Shown here: one piece after another, positions 1 through 8,866 of the stretch
Layout of the letters: each line of letters opens with the position of its first letter
Position numbering within the stretch: position 1 is the stretch's first letter
Source of the DNA: CAIKMD01 sp963740675
GTDB taxonomy: Bacteria > Pseudomonadota > Alphaproteobacteria > ATCC43930 > CGMCC-115725
Direction: 5' to 3'
Assembly (NCBI GenBank): GCA_963740675.1
Contig: CAVUFS010000008.1
Location: 1-64,000 of the forward strand
Length of the DNA stretch: 64,000 bases
Made by a program: the position numbers and the translations under genes
The notes under the pieces: generated by a model
Told to the model about the DNA's origin: nothing
Databases searched by the model: none
The model's input: the letters and a program-made list of their open reading frames with translations, nothing else

Positions 1-160
1 AGGCGAGCAGCAGCTTCGCGGCACCGAAAATCGCTACCCAGGTCGCGGCGCTACCGACGATGAGGGAAAGGATCCAATGGGGGCGCGGCTCGTCTTCGAG
101 CGCGATCACGACGGGGCTGGCGGCGATATAGTCGGGACGGCGTTGGGTTGAGACTTGCAT
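1..160 (-). CDS. N-terminus of a small membrane protein (partial)
   Basis: An open frame begins with ATG at 160 and runs leftward out of the window without a stop, giving 53 residues. A polar N-terminus (MQVSTQRRPDYIAASP...) is followed by a hydrophobic stretch from about residue 29 (WILSLIVGSAATWVAIFGAA) that would form a membrane segment. Base composition matches the neighbouring genes. There is no strong Shine-Dalgarno sequence. I do not recognise the family; the remainder lies outside the window. Confidence 0.45.
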   Translation of the reverse strand, partial: MQVSTQRRPDYIAASPVVIALEDEPRPHWILSLIVGSAATWVAIFGAAKLLLA

Positions 161-250
161 GGACGGACCAATGAGAAAAGCGATGGCCCAGATTCGCGGC
201 TATTTCTTAAAATTTTCTGAAAATACGCGCGACGCCCGTCACACCCTTCA

Positions 251-285
251 CCAAAAAGATTGGGGCGGCCCCGAAGGACCGCCCC
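251..285 (-). terminator. Rho-independent terminator of the BBP2 porin
   Basis: Read on the reverse strand, a 10-bp GC stem (GGGGCGGTCC pairing with GGGCCGCCCC, one G-U pair) closes a TTCG loop at 285-262 and is followed by AATCTTTTT. It lies about 25 nt after the porin stop codon. Confidence 0.85.
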
Positions 286-310
286 GCATCACAAGAAAGT
301 GCTTCCGCTA

Positions 311-1636
311 TTAGAAAGCGAGGATCGCGTCGATCGAGAGCAGGAACTGATCGTTCTTCGTGAACGTCCCACTGCTGTCCATATTGAAGGCATTACCGGT
401 GCCCCCGACGCTGAACGCATGATCCCAGCGGAATTCCGGCCGCAGGGTCAAGCCGAGGGATGGCGGCAGTGCGCTCGGGAACGCGAGGGCCGGGGCCCAA
501 TTCGCACCGAGAGTAACCTCGGTGTAGGTCGCCGGACCGGCCGCATAGACCGCCGAGGTCGGCAGCAGATTGTTGCGTTCCAACCGCACGAAGTCCTGCG
601 AACCGCCGACGCTGGTAACAAAGAAGCCCTGGTCGTCACGATAGACTTCAGCGCGCGCGCCGAAGCTCCACGCGTCGTTCCACTTGTAGATGCCGTAGAA
701 CGCGGTGCCTTCAGCCGTCGCACGGAAGAGATCGTCCCTCGTGAAGTTGATCTCGTTCGCGATCGTCACTTGATCGTTGAGGTGGTAGGTCGAAGTGACG
801 TCGTAGATTTGCCGCGCGTGGCTGTTGATGCCGGGCGTCGCCGGCGTTCCTTTGACGTAACCGTTCTCGGCACCGATATGGGCGAGAGCGAGAATGGTCA
901 GGTTGGGAATCGGATTGTTGATGCCGATACCCGCCAGAAACGCGCCCGTGGCGTTGTTATCGCCGTAGCGAGTCGGCAGCGACGCTTGGTTGCCGAAATC
1001 GAAGCCGGCCCAGACATCGATCATGTCGGTGACATGGCTCGTGGTCAGGACGCCGGTGTGCTTGAGCGGTAAGCCGTAGTTGAAGATGTACGAGTGCGTG
1101 TAGAAGAAGTTGCCGGTCGCATCGATCACTTCGTAGCCGATCGGTGTCGAGTATTGGCCGACCTTCACATCCACGCCGCCGGGAACGATGTACGGCAGAT
1201 GCGCCTGCAGATTGGCTTCGACGATGTCCCACTGATAGGGCGAATTCGTCCAGAGATCGCCTTCATTGAAGAAGTGCGTGATGCGAGCATCGGTGCCGTA
1301 CATGCCCTGGAGCTTGAAGCCCCAATTGAATTCGGAGGCCGACGGATCGATATCCTTCGAGGCGGTCAGCATCATTTGATTGACGCGGAACGAATTGGCC
1401 CGGTCCGTCATGAGCTGGCCCTGGTTCACATTATTTTCCGGGCTGTCGGGGTTGACGTTGGTGCCACCCTCGATGTGACCGGAGAACGTGATCCCGTTCC
1501 AGCTCGGATGCGCAGGTGCTGCCGGCGTGGCGGGCGCGGCTGCCGGCGCAGCCTCCTGGGCGCTTGCCGGCGAAACAGGCGCCAGAGCGGCCATCAGAGC
1601 GACCGCAGCAGCACCAGTAAGAAAGCGAAGACTCAT
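311..1636 (-). CDS. Outer-membrane beta-barrel porin, BBP2 (OmpL-like) family
   Basis: The 441-residue protein starts at ATG 1636, which has a good Shine-Dalgarno (GAGGGG, 5-6 nt upstream); an upstream in-frame ATG at 1672 has none. A signal peptide ends at about SPASAQ. An Ala/Pro-rich linker leads to WNGITFSGHIEGG, the usual opening of BBP2 barrels, and then alternating amphipathic strands to the C-terminus. Motifs such as GVDVKVGQYSTPIGYEV match this family. It should form a passive channel in the outer membrane; the substrate cannot be read from sequence. The gene stands alone, with a sigma54-like promoter upstream and a terminator downstream, so its expression is probably conditional. 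Confidence 0.85.
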   Translation of the reverse strand: MSLRFLTGAAAVALMAALAPVSPASAQEAAPAAAPATPAAPAHPSWNGITFSGHIEGGTNVNPDSPENNVNQGQLMTDRANSFRVNQMMLTASKDIDPSASEFNWGFKLQGMYGTDARITHFFNEGDLWTNSPYQWDIVEANLQAHLPYIVPGGVDVKVGQYSTPIGYEVIDATGNFFYTHSYIFNYGLPLKHTGVLTTSHVTDMIDVWAGFDFGNQASLPTRYGDNNATGAFLAGIGINNPIPNLTILALAHIGAENGYVKGTPATPGINSHARQIYDVTSTYHLNDQVTIANEINFTRDDLFRATAEGTAFYGIYKWNDAWSFGARAEVYRDDQGFFVTSVGGSQDFVRLERNNLLPTSAVYAAGPATYTEVTLGANWAPALAFPSALPPSLGLTLRPEFRWDHAFSVGGTGNAFNMDSSGTFTKNDQFLLSIDAILAF

Positions 1637-1777
1637 AGTTGTTATCCCCTCGTTGAGAATTCTCAGACCCAACTCAGTGACGACCCGCCCTCAGCGCCTT
1701 TTTTCTGTGCAGACTGCCTAGTAATTCGACACGCCGGACAGAAATTCGGGCTGACGCGACCCCTCCGTCCGCAAAAG

Positions 1778-1793
1778 TGCAAATCCCTTGCCA
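1778..1793 (-). promoter_or_regulatory. Candidate sigma54 (-24/-12) promoter for the BBP2 porin
   Basis: The reverse strand reads TGGCAAGGGATTTGCA, giving the invariant GG and GC spaced by 10 nt as in the consensus TGGCAC-N5-TTGCA. Transcription would begin near 1768 and leave a leader of roughly 130 nt before the porin ATG. The match is by eye. A sigma54 activator (PrsR) is encoded elsewhere in the window, but nothing here links it to this site. Confidence 0.5.
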
Positions 1794-1804
1794 GAAATTC
1801 TGGC
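1790..1804. repeat. Palindrome overlapping the -24 element
   Basis: GCCAGAA-A-TTCTGGC, with 7-bp perfect arms around one central base. It overlaps the -24 box of the candidate sigma54 promoter, a position that would suit a repressor rather than the usual distant enhancer-binding activator. That function is inferred. Confidence 0.45.
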
Positions 1805-2079
1805 ACGGCACGGTTTGGAGCGATGGACGAACACTTGGGCTTTGCATTTTCGTGTTTGAAATTTTTATGACCCGCATTTCGACAAATCAATTAACTCGCT
1901 ACGGGACCGCGTCGAATTCCGCATAGTGATGCGGAAAAGCCACAGATTTACTTGGTTGAGCCAAACGAATGTGGCTCGCCGCTATCCGCAACGGAGCAAC
2001 TTGATTAAAATGAAGGCGCTCAGCGGGCGTGAGGCAGCTTCATCCACGACCCGCGGCACAAACCCGGAGGCGCGTGTTG

Positions 2080-4071
2080 GTGAAAAAGCTACTCATCGGA
2101 TTGGCGGTGGTGATCGTGCTCGTCATCGCCGCGGCGATAGCGGTCCCCTTTTTCATTCCGCTCGATACTTATAAGGGGAAGATCGTCGCCCTGGTGAAAA
2201 GCGAGACCGGCCGCGACCTTAAAATTGCCGGGCCGGTCCATTTCTCGCTCTTCCCGAGCGTCGCGCTCGAGGCGAATGACGTGTCGCTGTCGAACCCCGC
2301 GGGCGCTGCCTCGCCCAATATGGTTCAACTTAAGACGCTCGACGTAGAGTTGAAACTCTTCCCGCTGCTGCACGGTGGGCTCGAAATCTCTCAATTTAAA
2401 CTGGTGCAGCCAGTGATCGCGCTGGAAGTCGACAAGCAGGGCAAGCCGAGTTGGGCCTTTACGCCCGCCGCGCCGACGGGCGCCGCGCCCCCAGCCGCAC
2501 AACCCGCCGCGCCTTCGACGCCGGCCGCGAGCGACAGCAGCGCGGCGAACTTCTCGGCGGTCAGCCTTGGTGATGTCAGCATCGTCGATGGGCAAGCGAG
2601 CTATCTCGATCAACGCACCGGCGAGAAGAAACAACTCACCGGCATCAACATGAAGCTGTCGCTGCCGAGTCTCGATGAACCGTTCGCCGCAAAAGGCGAC
2701 GCGGTATGGGATGGCGAGAAAGCGACACTGACGCTCCAGATCGACAAGCCCGGCACGGTGCAGCGCGGCGGCGCCAGTCCCGTCGCGATCACCTTCGCCG
2801 CGGCACCGATCAATTTCGCCTTCAAGGGCGATGCGACTGGGGTGGCTTTGTCGAAGCTCACCGGCGGCATCGATCTCTCGATCCCTTCGGTGCGCGGCCT
2901 CGCGAAATGGGCCGGCGTCGCATTCGATGCGCCTGGCACTGGCTTCGGTCAGATGACGCTCTCAGGCAAGATCGACAAGCAAAGCGACAAGATCGCCTTC
3001 AGCGGCGCCGTCATCACGCTCGATGCGATCAAGGCAACGGGTGCGCTGACCGTCGATACCAGCGGGGCCAAGCCTGCTCTCTCGGGCCGGCTCGATGTCG
3101 ACAAGCTCGACGTCAATCCTTACCTGTCGTCCGAGAATAAGAGAGGCGGCAGCAGCACGACCGCAAGCAACAGCAGTGCAGGCGCTCCTCCGGCGAGTGG
3201 CGGCGCTGCGGCCCCCGCCGCAAGCAGCGCGAAGTCCTCCGGCTGGAGCGATGCGCCGATCGACGTGTCGCCGCTGAAGCTGGCGAATGCCGATTTCGAT
3301 CTCAGCGCCAATTCGATTCTCTATCGCAAGATCCAAATCGGTAAGAGCGCTTTGGCGTTGCATTTGAAAGACGGCCGCTTCGAAGCCGATCTCAGCCAGA
3401 TCGCGCTTTACCAGGGCAAGGGTCAGGGCAAATTCACCGTCGATGGCAGCGGCGCAACACCGGCCATCGGGATGGATTTCAATCTTTCCGGCGTCGCGAT
3501 CCAACCGCTCGCAAAGGACGCCGCCGATTTCGATAAGCTGAGCGGCACCGGGAGCGTCATCGCCGACGTGACGGGACACGGCAAGAGCCAGCGCGAGATC
3601 GTCAATTCGCTCGGCGGCAAGGGCAGCCTCAATCTTGCCAACGGCAAAATCCAAGGCGTCGATCTCGTCGCCTTCGTGAAGAACACCGCACAGGCGCTGA
3701 CCAGCGCGATCGGCGGCAACAACGCGACCGATTTCGGCGCACTCACCGGCACCTACACGATCACCAACGGCATCCTGAAGAACAATGACCTGAAGCTGAC
3801 GTCGTCGGAAGTGCCGATGACCGGCGCGGGCACGGTCGATCTGCCGCAGCGCACGGTGAATTACCGCGTGACGCCGAACGTCGCCGGCGTCCTCGCCGTA
3901 CCGGTCGACGTCACCGGGCCGTGGGACAATCTGAGCTATCGCCCCGATCTCGCCGGCATCGCCAAAGGCTTGGCAGAGGATCCAGGCAAGGCGCTCGACC
4001 TGCTGAAGGGTGGCGGCTCGGGCGCCGGCTCGGGCGCGGGCAATTTACTCAAAGGCTTGCTCGGCAAATAA
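2080..4071 (+). CDS. AsmA family protein
   Basis: The likely start is GTG at 2080: GGAGG lies 9 nt upstream, and the protein then opens with two lysines and a hydrophobic anchor (LLIGLAVVIVLVIAAAIAVPF), as AsmA-like proteins do. The 663-residue product continues with the AsmA signature region (IPLDTYKGKIVALVKSETGR...IAGPVHFSLFPSVALEA) and a C-terminal AsmA_2 part. Two Ala/Pro/Ser-rich linkers sit at roughly 145-170 and 360-385, and the tail is Gly-rich. AsmA proteins are inner-membrane-anchored, mostly periplasmic beta-taco proteins implicated in phospholipid transport and outer-membrane assembly. It lies alone, followed by a decayed gene. Confidence 0.88.
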   Translation: MKKLLIGLAVVIVLVIAAAIAVPFFIPLDTYKGKIVALVKSETGRDLKIAGPVHFSLFPSVALEANDVSLSNPAGAASPNMVQLKTLDVELKLFPLLHGGLEISQFKLVQPVIALEVDKQGKPSWAFTPAAPTGAAPPAAQPAAPSTPAASDSSAANFSAVSLGDVSIVDGQASYLDQRTGEKKQLTGINMKLSLPSLDEPFAAKGDAVWDGEKATLTLQIDKPGTVQRGGASPVAITFAAAPINFAFKGDATGVALSKLTGGIDLSIPSVRGLAKWAGVAFDAPGTGFGQMTLSGKIDKQSDKIAFSGAVITLDAIKATGALTVDTSGAKPALSGRLDVDKLDVNPYLSSENKRGGSSTTASNSSAGAPPASGGAAAPAASSAKSSGWSDAPIDVSPLKLANADFDLSANSILYRKIQIGKSALALHLKDGRFEADLSQIALYQGKGQGKFTVDGSGATPAIGMDFNLSGVAIQPLAKDAADFDKLSGTGSVIADVTGHGKSQREIVNSLGGKGSLNLANGKIQGVDLVAFVKNTAQALTSAIGGNNATDFGALTGTYTITNGILKNNDLKLTSSEVPMTGAGTVDLPQRTVNYRVTPNVAGVLAVPVDVTGPWDNLSYRPDLAGIAKGLAEDPGKALDLLKGGGSGAGSGAGNLLKGLLGK

Positions 4072-4109
4072 CGCGCCCGCCGCGTCCCTCGATGGCACTG
4101 TCCCCGCGA

Positions 4110-4868
4110 TGAGTGCGAGCGCGCCGCCAGCCGGCGAGGACATCGCCAGCGAAGCGCGCGCGTTACGCGATGCCGGAAACGGACGGGCGGCGATCGCGCA
4201 ATATCACCACGCGATCGAGCGGCAGCCGCACAGTGCCGCGTTGTTCTGACGCCACCGCCAGCACGCGCGCGTGGCGCGATCACCTTCGGCTCGTTCAACA
4301 ACCCGCAAAAACTATCGCCGACCGCTATCGCGGCCTGGGCACGTATTCTCGCGGCGGTTCCTAAATCGCGACTGGTCATGAAGTCGCAGCGTTTCATCGA
4401 TCCGTCGCGGCGCGCCCTCTTTCACGAGCGCTTCGCCGCGAACGGAATCGCGACCGAGCGTGTCGAGTTGCGCACGCCGCAGCCCGACATGATGGACCAC
4501 CTCAATTCCTATGCCGAGATCGACATCGCGCTCGATCCCTTCCCCTATAACGGCACGACGACGACCTGCGAAGCATTGTGGATGGGCGTGCCGATGGTAA
4601 GCCTCATCGGCGATCACCATGCCGCGCGCGTCGGCTTCGATCTTCTCAGCCAAGTCGGCATCGCGGAATTCGCCGCGCCGGACATCGATCGCTATGTCGC
4701 GACCGCGATTGCGCTGGCGGGCGATTTGCCACAGCTCACAGAGCTCGGCAAGAGTTGCGCTGCCTTATGCGCGAATCGCCACTCTGCGATGCGCCGCGCT
4801 TCGCCCGCGCCTTCGAAGAAGGTTCGCGCACAATGTGGCGCGAATGGTGTGCCTCCTCGGCATCGTAA
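4110..4868 (+). pseudogene. Decayed TPR / O-GlcNAc-transferase-like (GT41) gene
   Basis: Three fragments of one protein lie in three frames. The first, 4110-4249, encodes a TPR start (SEARALRDAGNGRAAIAQYH) and ends in TGA. From about 4255 a second frame encodes the C-terminal GT41 domain, with GAITFGSFNN, YNGTTTTCEALWMGVPM and DHHAARVGFDLL. Near 4752 a one-base loss relative to the intact paralogue shifts the frame, and the true C-terminus (ESPLCDAPRFARAFEEGSRT...WREWC) continues in the third frame to 4868. About half the expected gene, the rest of the TPRs and the first half of the transferase, is missing. The fragments match the intact paralogue 1.2 kb downstream throughout, which suggests duplication followed by internal deletion. 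Confidence 0.85.
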
Positions 4869-4977
4869 CGATGCCGTGAAGACCGGCCCTGATATCGGCG
4901 GCGGGGATTGATACCCGCGCTTCAATACTCACATGGTTCCCGGGAGGAAGTGTCGTCGGGCCTTGTGGGAGACTGCG

Positions 4978-5175
4978 ATGCTTCGTACCGCGATAGCTGT
5001 TTCGGCTTTTTTGTTCCTCCTCGCCGGCTGCGCCGCCGATAACACGCAGAATGCGGCGTGCGCACGGGAAGCGCACGGCACCGCTTCAGCGACGGTGCGC
5101 GGTCCACTGCCATGGGGCTATTACCCCGGCTATGGATGCGGCCCGGTACCTCCGGCGCAAACACACTTTTCCTAA
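4978..5175 (+). CDS. Small lipoprotein, unknown function
   Basis: The 65-residue protein starts at ATG 4978, with GGGAGA about 6 nt upstream. An in-frame ATG at 4933 would add 15 residues ahead of the signal and is unlikely. A hydrophobic signal (TAIAVSAFLFLLAGC) ends in a lipobox with Cys18. The mature part is short, with a Gly/Pro/Tyr-rich patch (LPWGYYPGYGCGPVPP) and three further cysteines. No family is recognised. It would sit in the cell envelope, anchored by lipid. Confidence 0.65.
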   Translation: MLRTAIAVSAFLFLLAGCAADNTQNAACAREAHGTASATVRGPLPWGYYPGYGCGPVPPAQTHFS

Positions 5176-5247
5176 CGCGACGCGAACGTCTTTCGGCAAG
5201 AGGCGACGACAACGCGCCCTTTCCTTTGCCGCCATCGGCGTGCAATA

Positions 5248-6039
5248 GTGTCGCAAATGGAGCGCGATTTTTCCGAAACGCTGCAATCGCTTGCGCAAAA
5301 AGGCGTGCGTTACGCGACGGTATTCGACCTCGGTTGCGCCGATGGCCATTTCTTCGTCGACCATTTCCTGCGAGGGCTTTTCCAGGAGGCCGTGCCAGTC
5401 AATATCGATCCCAACCCCGTTTACGAAGGATCACTGCAACAGGTTCAGGCGACATTCGGCGGGCATTACAGGATTGCTGCCGCCTCGGACAACACGGGCG
5501 AGATCGAGATGACGATGTCGGTACATCCTTATTGGAGCTCGCTGCGTCCCCGCGGCGATCTTTATTGGGAGCGCGTCAACAAGCTCGCCGGAGAAAGGCG
5601 GTCGGTGCCGACTTTGCGACTCGACGACTTGGCCGACGAGCTTAGGCTCGCGCCCCCCTACTTGCTAAAGCTCGATGTGCAGGGCTCTGAAGTCCAGGCC
5701 CTGCGTGGTGCGCGCCAGTTGCTGGCAAAGACCACTGTCGTCATTTGCGAGGCCGACATGGCCGATTTCCAGGCGATCAACAGCGAACTCGTCGACGCCG
5801 GCTTCGACCTTTACGATATCACCGTTCTGCAAAGGCTCGGAGACGGGACACTTGGTTGGTTTTATCCGGTCTATCTAAACCGACGTCTCGCCCATTTGAA
5901 GCCACGCCGCTTCTGGAGCGACGCCAGCAACGAACAGGTTATTGAGCTGCAGATACAACGGCGGCAACAAATTCTTGCACGGTTGGCCGAAGTGCTGCCG
6001 CAAATTCGCGCTGCGAAGGCTGCACGCAAATCGGTTTGA
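5248..6039 (+). CDS. FkbM family SAM-dependent methyltransferase
   Basis: The 263-residue protein starts at GTG 5248 (an ATG lies three codons later; neither has a strong ribosome site). It carries a class I methyltransferase motif I (VFDLGCADGHFF, about residues 25-36), the acidic end of strand two (NIDPNP) and the FkbM hallmark LLKLDVQGSEVQALRGA. Family members O-methylate sugars or small molecules. The stop lies 4 nt before the start of the GT41 gene, so the two are probably one operon, and a sugar or glycopeptide substrate is a reasonable inference. The C-terminal 40 residues are helical and charged. Confidence 0.8.
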   Translation: MSQMERDFSETLQSLAQKGVRYATVFDLGCADGHFFVDHFLRGLFQEAVPVNIDPNPVYEGSLQQVQATFGGHYRIAAASDNTGEIEMTMSVHPYWSSLRPRGDLYWERVNKLAGERRSVPTLRLDDLADELRLAPPYLLKLDVQGSEVQALRGARQLLAKTTVVICEADMADFQAINSELVDAGFDLYDITVLQRLGDGTLGWFYPVYLNRRLAHLKPRRFWSDASNEQVIELQIQRRQQILARLAEVLPQIRAAKAARKSV

Positions 6040-6043
6040 GTGC

Positions 6044-8047
6044 ATGAACGAGGCATCAGCGCGTATCGATACCCTCGTCGCCGAGGGCATCCGGCAGCAG
6101 CAGGCGGAGAATTTCGACGCCGCCGAGCGCGCTTATCGCGCGGCACTGCAACTCGATCCAACTCATCCCCAGGCCTTGGCACTGCTCGGAATGATCGCCG
6201 GCATGTTCGGCAATTTCCAAGTCGCGATCGAGAGCTTCCTTCGGGCACTGCAACGTGATCCGAACAACGCGGATATTTATAACAATCTCGGCGAGACCTA
6301 TCGCCATCTCGACGATCCGGCCAAGGCGTTGCCGTGTTTCGCGAAGGCCATCGAATTGCGGCCCGAGCTTTACATGGCCTATCGCAACGCCGCCGACACG
6401 GCGATCATTGCGAGCAACAACGCTCAGAAGGCCGAGCATCAGGATGAGCTGAAGCGGATCGCGCTGCAGTATCTGCGGACTCTGGCAACGCAGTTGCAAA
6501 AGATAAAGCACCCCGAGGCATTGCCAGTTTTCCGCGAAGCAGCGGCACTCGGTCCTTTCGATATCGACACACTGATGGGTTTCGGTACCTGCCTCGCCGC
6601 TCATGGCATGCCGAGTGAGGCGGTCGATACGTTCCAGCGTGCCGTCGCTATCGATCCAGAGAATGCTAATGGCTTTTGCGAGCTCGGAACGTCGCTCTAC
6701 GCCCTGCGTCGCTGGGACGATGCAAAAGCGGCTTTTCAGAACGCCCTCGACATCGAGCCGACTCACAAAGTCGCCCGCAGCAATCTCGTGACCTGCGATC
6801 TCATGCACAATCTCTACGAGGATGAGGCAACGTCCGATGAGATCTTCGCGCGCCACCGCCGCTGGGGCGATGAAATCGTCACCGAACTCATCCCGATAGC
6901 GGCAGCCGAGGCCAAGCCCCTCACCAACACGCGCGATCCCAACCGGCGCTTGCGTATCGGCTTCGTTTCCGCCGATTTTAAAGACCATCCGGTCGCGCGA
7001 TACTTCCACCCGCTCCTCGCGCATTACGATCGCGAAGCGTTCGAATTTTATTGTTATGCCGAGCGCGAGCGCACCGACGCCTATACCGAGACGCTGCAAA
7101 AAGCCGGCGGCATCTGGCGGATCAGTGGCCGCAACGATTCCGATGCCGCGCTGCGCGAGCAGCTTCGACGCGATGCCATCGACATCATGATCGATTTGTC
7201 GGGCCAGACAGGCGGCACGCGGCTGAGCGCGCTTGCCGTGCGCGCAACCCCTTTGGCCGCGAGCTGGCTCGGTTATCCGGCGACGACGGGCTTGCCGACC
7301 ATCGACTGGCGCATCACCGACGCGCTCGCCGATCCGCCGGGCCATGAGCGTTACTACGTCGAGAAATTGCTGCGTCTACCCGATGGATTCCTTTGTTATG
7401 AGCCACGCGAGGATTCGCCTGCCGTCGGCCCGCTGCCGGCAACGACTCGCGGCACGATGACGTTCGGATCGTTCAACAACATCATCAAAGTGACGCCGGC
7501 AACCGTGCGTTGCTGGGCAGCCATCCTTGCCGCAGTACCCGGTTCGCGCCTGGTGCTGAAAGCTGGAACGCTCGCCGATCCGCCGCTTCGCGCTTTCTAT
7601 CTGGAGCAATTCGTTGCTGCGGGCATCGAAGAGCATCGCATCGAATTGCGCTCGCATCTGATCGAGGCTGGCGAGCATCTCGGCACCTATAACGAGATCG
7701 ATATCGGTCTCGACCCGCTTATCTATAACGGCACCACCACGACCTGCGAGGCATTGTGGATGGGCGTACCGGTCATCAGCATGATCGGCGACCGTCACGC
7801 CGCACGTGTCGGCTATGACCTTTTGAGTCGCGTTGGACTGAGCGAGCTCGCCACCTCCGATACGGCTTCCTATGTCGCGACCGCCGTTAAGCTCGCCGCG
7901 GATCTGCCGCGGCTGGCGCAGATCAGGCGCGAGCTGCGCGAGCGCATGCGGCGCTCGCCGCTCTGCGATGCGCCGCATTTCGCCAAGCAATTTGAACTGG
8001 GTCTGCGCGATATTTGGCGCGAATGGTGTGTGCAGCCCGCCGGCTGA
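6044..8047 (+). CDS. TPR-containing O-GlcNAc-transferase-like protein (GT41, SPINDLY type)
   Basis: The 667-residue protein starts at ATG 6044, just after the FkbM stop; an earlier in-frame ATG would overlap that gene by about 100 nt. Residues 1-260 form TPR repeats (for example NFDAAERAYRAALQLDPTHP). Then comes the GT41 transferase: LRIGFVSADFKDHPVARYF, SWLGYPATTGLPTIDW, TFGSFNN and YNGTTTTCEALWMGVPV. The C-terminus (SPLCDAPHFAKQFELG...WREWC) is also typical. Bacterial homologues glycosylate proteins from nucleotide sugars in the cytosol, flagellin and adhesins being known targets. Target and donor sugar are unknown here. A decayed paralogue lies upstream. Confidence 0.88.
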   Translation: MNEASARIDTLVAEGIRQQQAENFDAAERAYRAALQLDPTHPQALALLGMIAGMFGNFQVAIESFLRALQRDPNNADIYNNLGETYRHLDDPAKALPCFAKAIELRPELYMAYRNAADTAIIASNNAQKAEHQDELKRIALQYLRTLATQLQKIKHPEALPVFREAAALGPFDIDTLMGFGTCLAAHGMPSEAVDTFQRAVAIDPENANGFCELGTSLYALRRWDDAKAAFQNALDIEPTHKVARSNLVTCDLMHNLYEDEATSDEIFARHRRWGDEIVTELIPIAAAEAKPLTNTRDPNRRLRIGFVSADFKDHPVARYFHPLLAHYDREAFEFYCYAERERTDAYTETLQKAGGIWRISGRNDSDAALREQLRRDAIDIMIDLSGQTGGTRLSALAVRATPLAASWLGYPATTGLPTIDWRITDALADPPGHERYYVEKLLRLPDGFLCYEPREDSPAVGPLPATTRGTMTFGSFNNIIKVTPATVRCWAAILAAVPGSRLVLKAGTLADPPLRAFYLEQFVAAGIEEHRIELRSHLIEAGEHLGTYNEIDIGLDPLIYNGTTTTCEALWMGVPVISMIGDRHAARVGYDLLSRVGLSELATSDTASYVATAVKLAADLPRLAQIRRELRERMRRSPLCDAPHFAKQFELGLRDIWREWCVQPAG

Positions 8048-8068
8048 GTTTTTGCGCGCCGCAGCGCC

Positions 8069-8749
8069 TCAGGTCTCGGCCCACATCCGCACCAGATTGT
8101 GATAGATGTTCAGCATCTGCATGACGGCCGGATTGCCCGGCACGGCCCGGTTCACCTCGCTACGCGCGCGATCGAGCTCAACGAGCAGCGCACGCTTGGC
8201 GTCGTCGCGCACCATGCTTTGAATCCAGAAGAAGGACGAGACGCGCGCACCCCGCGTCACCGGCATCACGCGGTGAAGGCTTGATGCCGGATAAAGGATC
8301 ATGTCGCCAGCCGGCAGCTTCACGCGCTGCGTGCCGTACGTGTCTTCGACAACAAGCTCGCCGCCGTCATACGCGTCGGGCGCGGTAAGGAACAGCGTCG
8401 CGGCCAAGTCGCCGCGCACCGGCGCCGGCGCTCCCGGTATGGTGACGAGCGCGTTGTCGTTATGCGTTCCATAGGTCTCGCCGCCCTGATAGCGATTGAA
8501 GAAAGGCGGCGTCACCCGAAGCGGCAGAGCCAGAGCAATAACCAGCGGATTGGCCGCAAGCGCATTGAGGATCATCTCGCCAACCTGACGGGCGACCGGA
8601 TGCGCGAGCGACACTTCCTGATTGTTCTTAACCTGCTTCGCCAGGATCCCGGCGCTGGCGCGGCCATCGATCCACTCGGCACGGTCGAGCAATCGGCGGC
8701 ATTCCGCAACTTGCTCTGGCTTCAAGACGGCGGGGACGTGATTGAGCAT
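8069..8749 (-). CDS. PKHD-type Fe(II)/2-oxoglutarate hydroxylase (PiuC/YbiX family)
   Basis: The 226-residue length is the usual one for this family. The jelly-roll metal triad is visible as His96-x-Asp98 (GETYGTHNDN) and His159 (SSLHRV), with Arg169 (RGARVSSFFW) as the probable 2-oxoglutarate anchor. The motif VKNNQE near residue 40 is also characteristic. These cytosolic dioxygenases are often found with TonB-dependent iron receptors and are iron-regulated, but no receptor is next to this copy. It converges with the GT41 gene, leaving a 21-nt gap. The natural substrate of the family is not established. Confidence 0.88.
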   Translation of the reverse strand: MLNHVPAVLKPEQVAECRRLLDRAEWIDGRASAGILAKQVKNNQEVSLAHPVARQVGEMILNALAANPLVIALALPLRVTPPFFNRYQGGETYGTHNDNALVTIPGAPAPVRGDLAATLFLTAPDAYDGGELVVEDTYGTQRVKLPAGDMILYPASSLHRVMPVTRGARVSSFFWIQSMVRDDAKRALLVELDRARSEVNRAVPGNPAVMQMLNIYHNLVRMWAET

Positions 8750-8866
8750 TAGGCTTTACTCCGGCAACGGCGGCAGTGTTCCGAATTTAGATCACTATCC
8801 ACACAGCTAGTTGATTTGGTTATGGATGAATCGCACGTAGAATAAAAAAAATGGAGTGGAATAGTC

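Larger units (their letters stand above)
1637..2079. other. Divergent intergenic region between BBP2 porin and AsmA
   Basis: About 440 nt without a convincing gene. It holds the sigma54-like promoter and a 15-nt palindrome (described separately) and a more AT-rich right half. Short open frames here lack ribosome sites and recognisable content. Confidence 0.6.

Noticed and set aside
6056..7345. Long reverse-strand open frame across the GT41 gene
   Set aside because: Its composition (Arg/Gly/Asp-rich, no domains) is that of an antisense shadow in GC-rich DNA, and the forward frame is a clear protein. The same applies to long reverse frames over the porins (for example 9580-10563 and 12066-12842) and over degP, secA and prsT.
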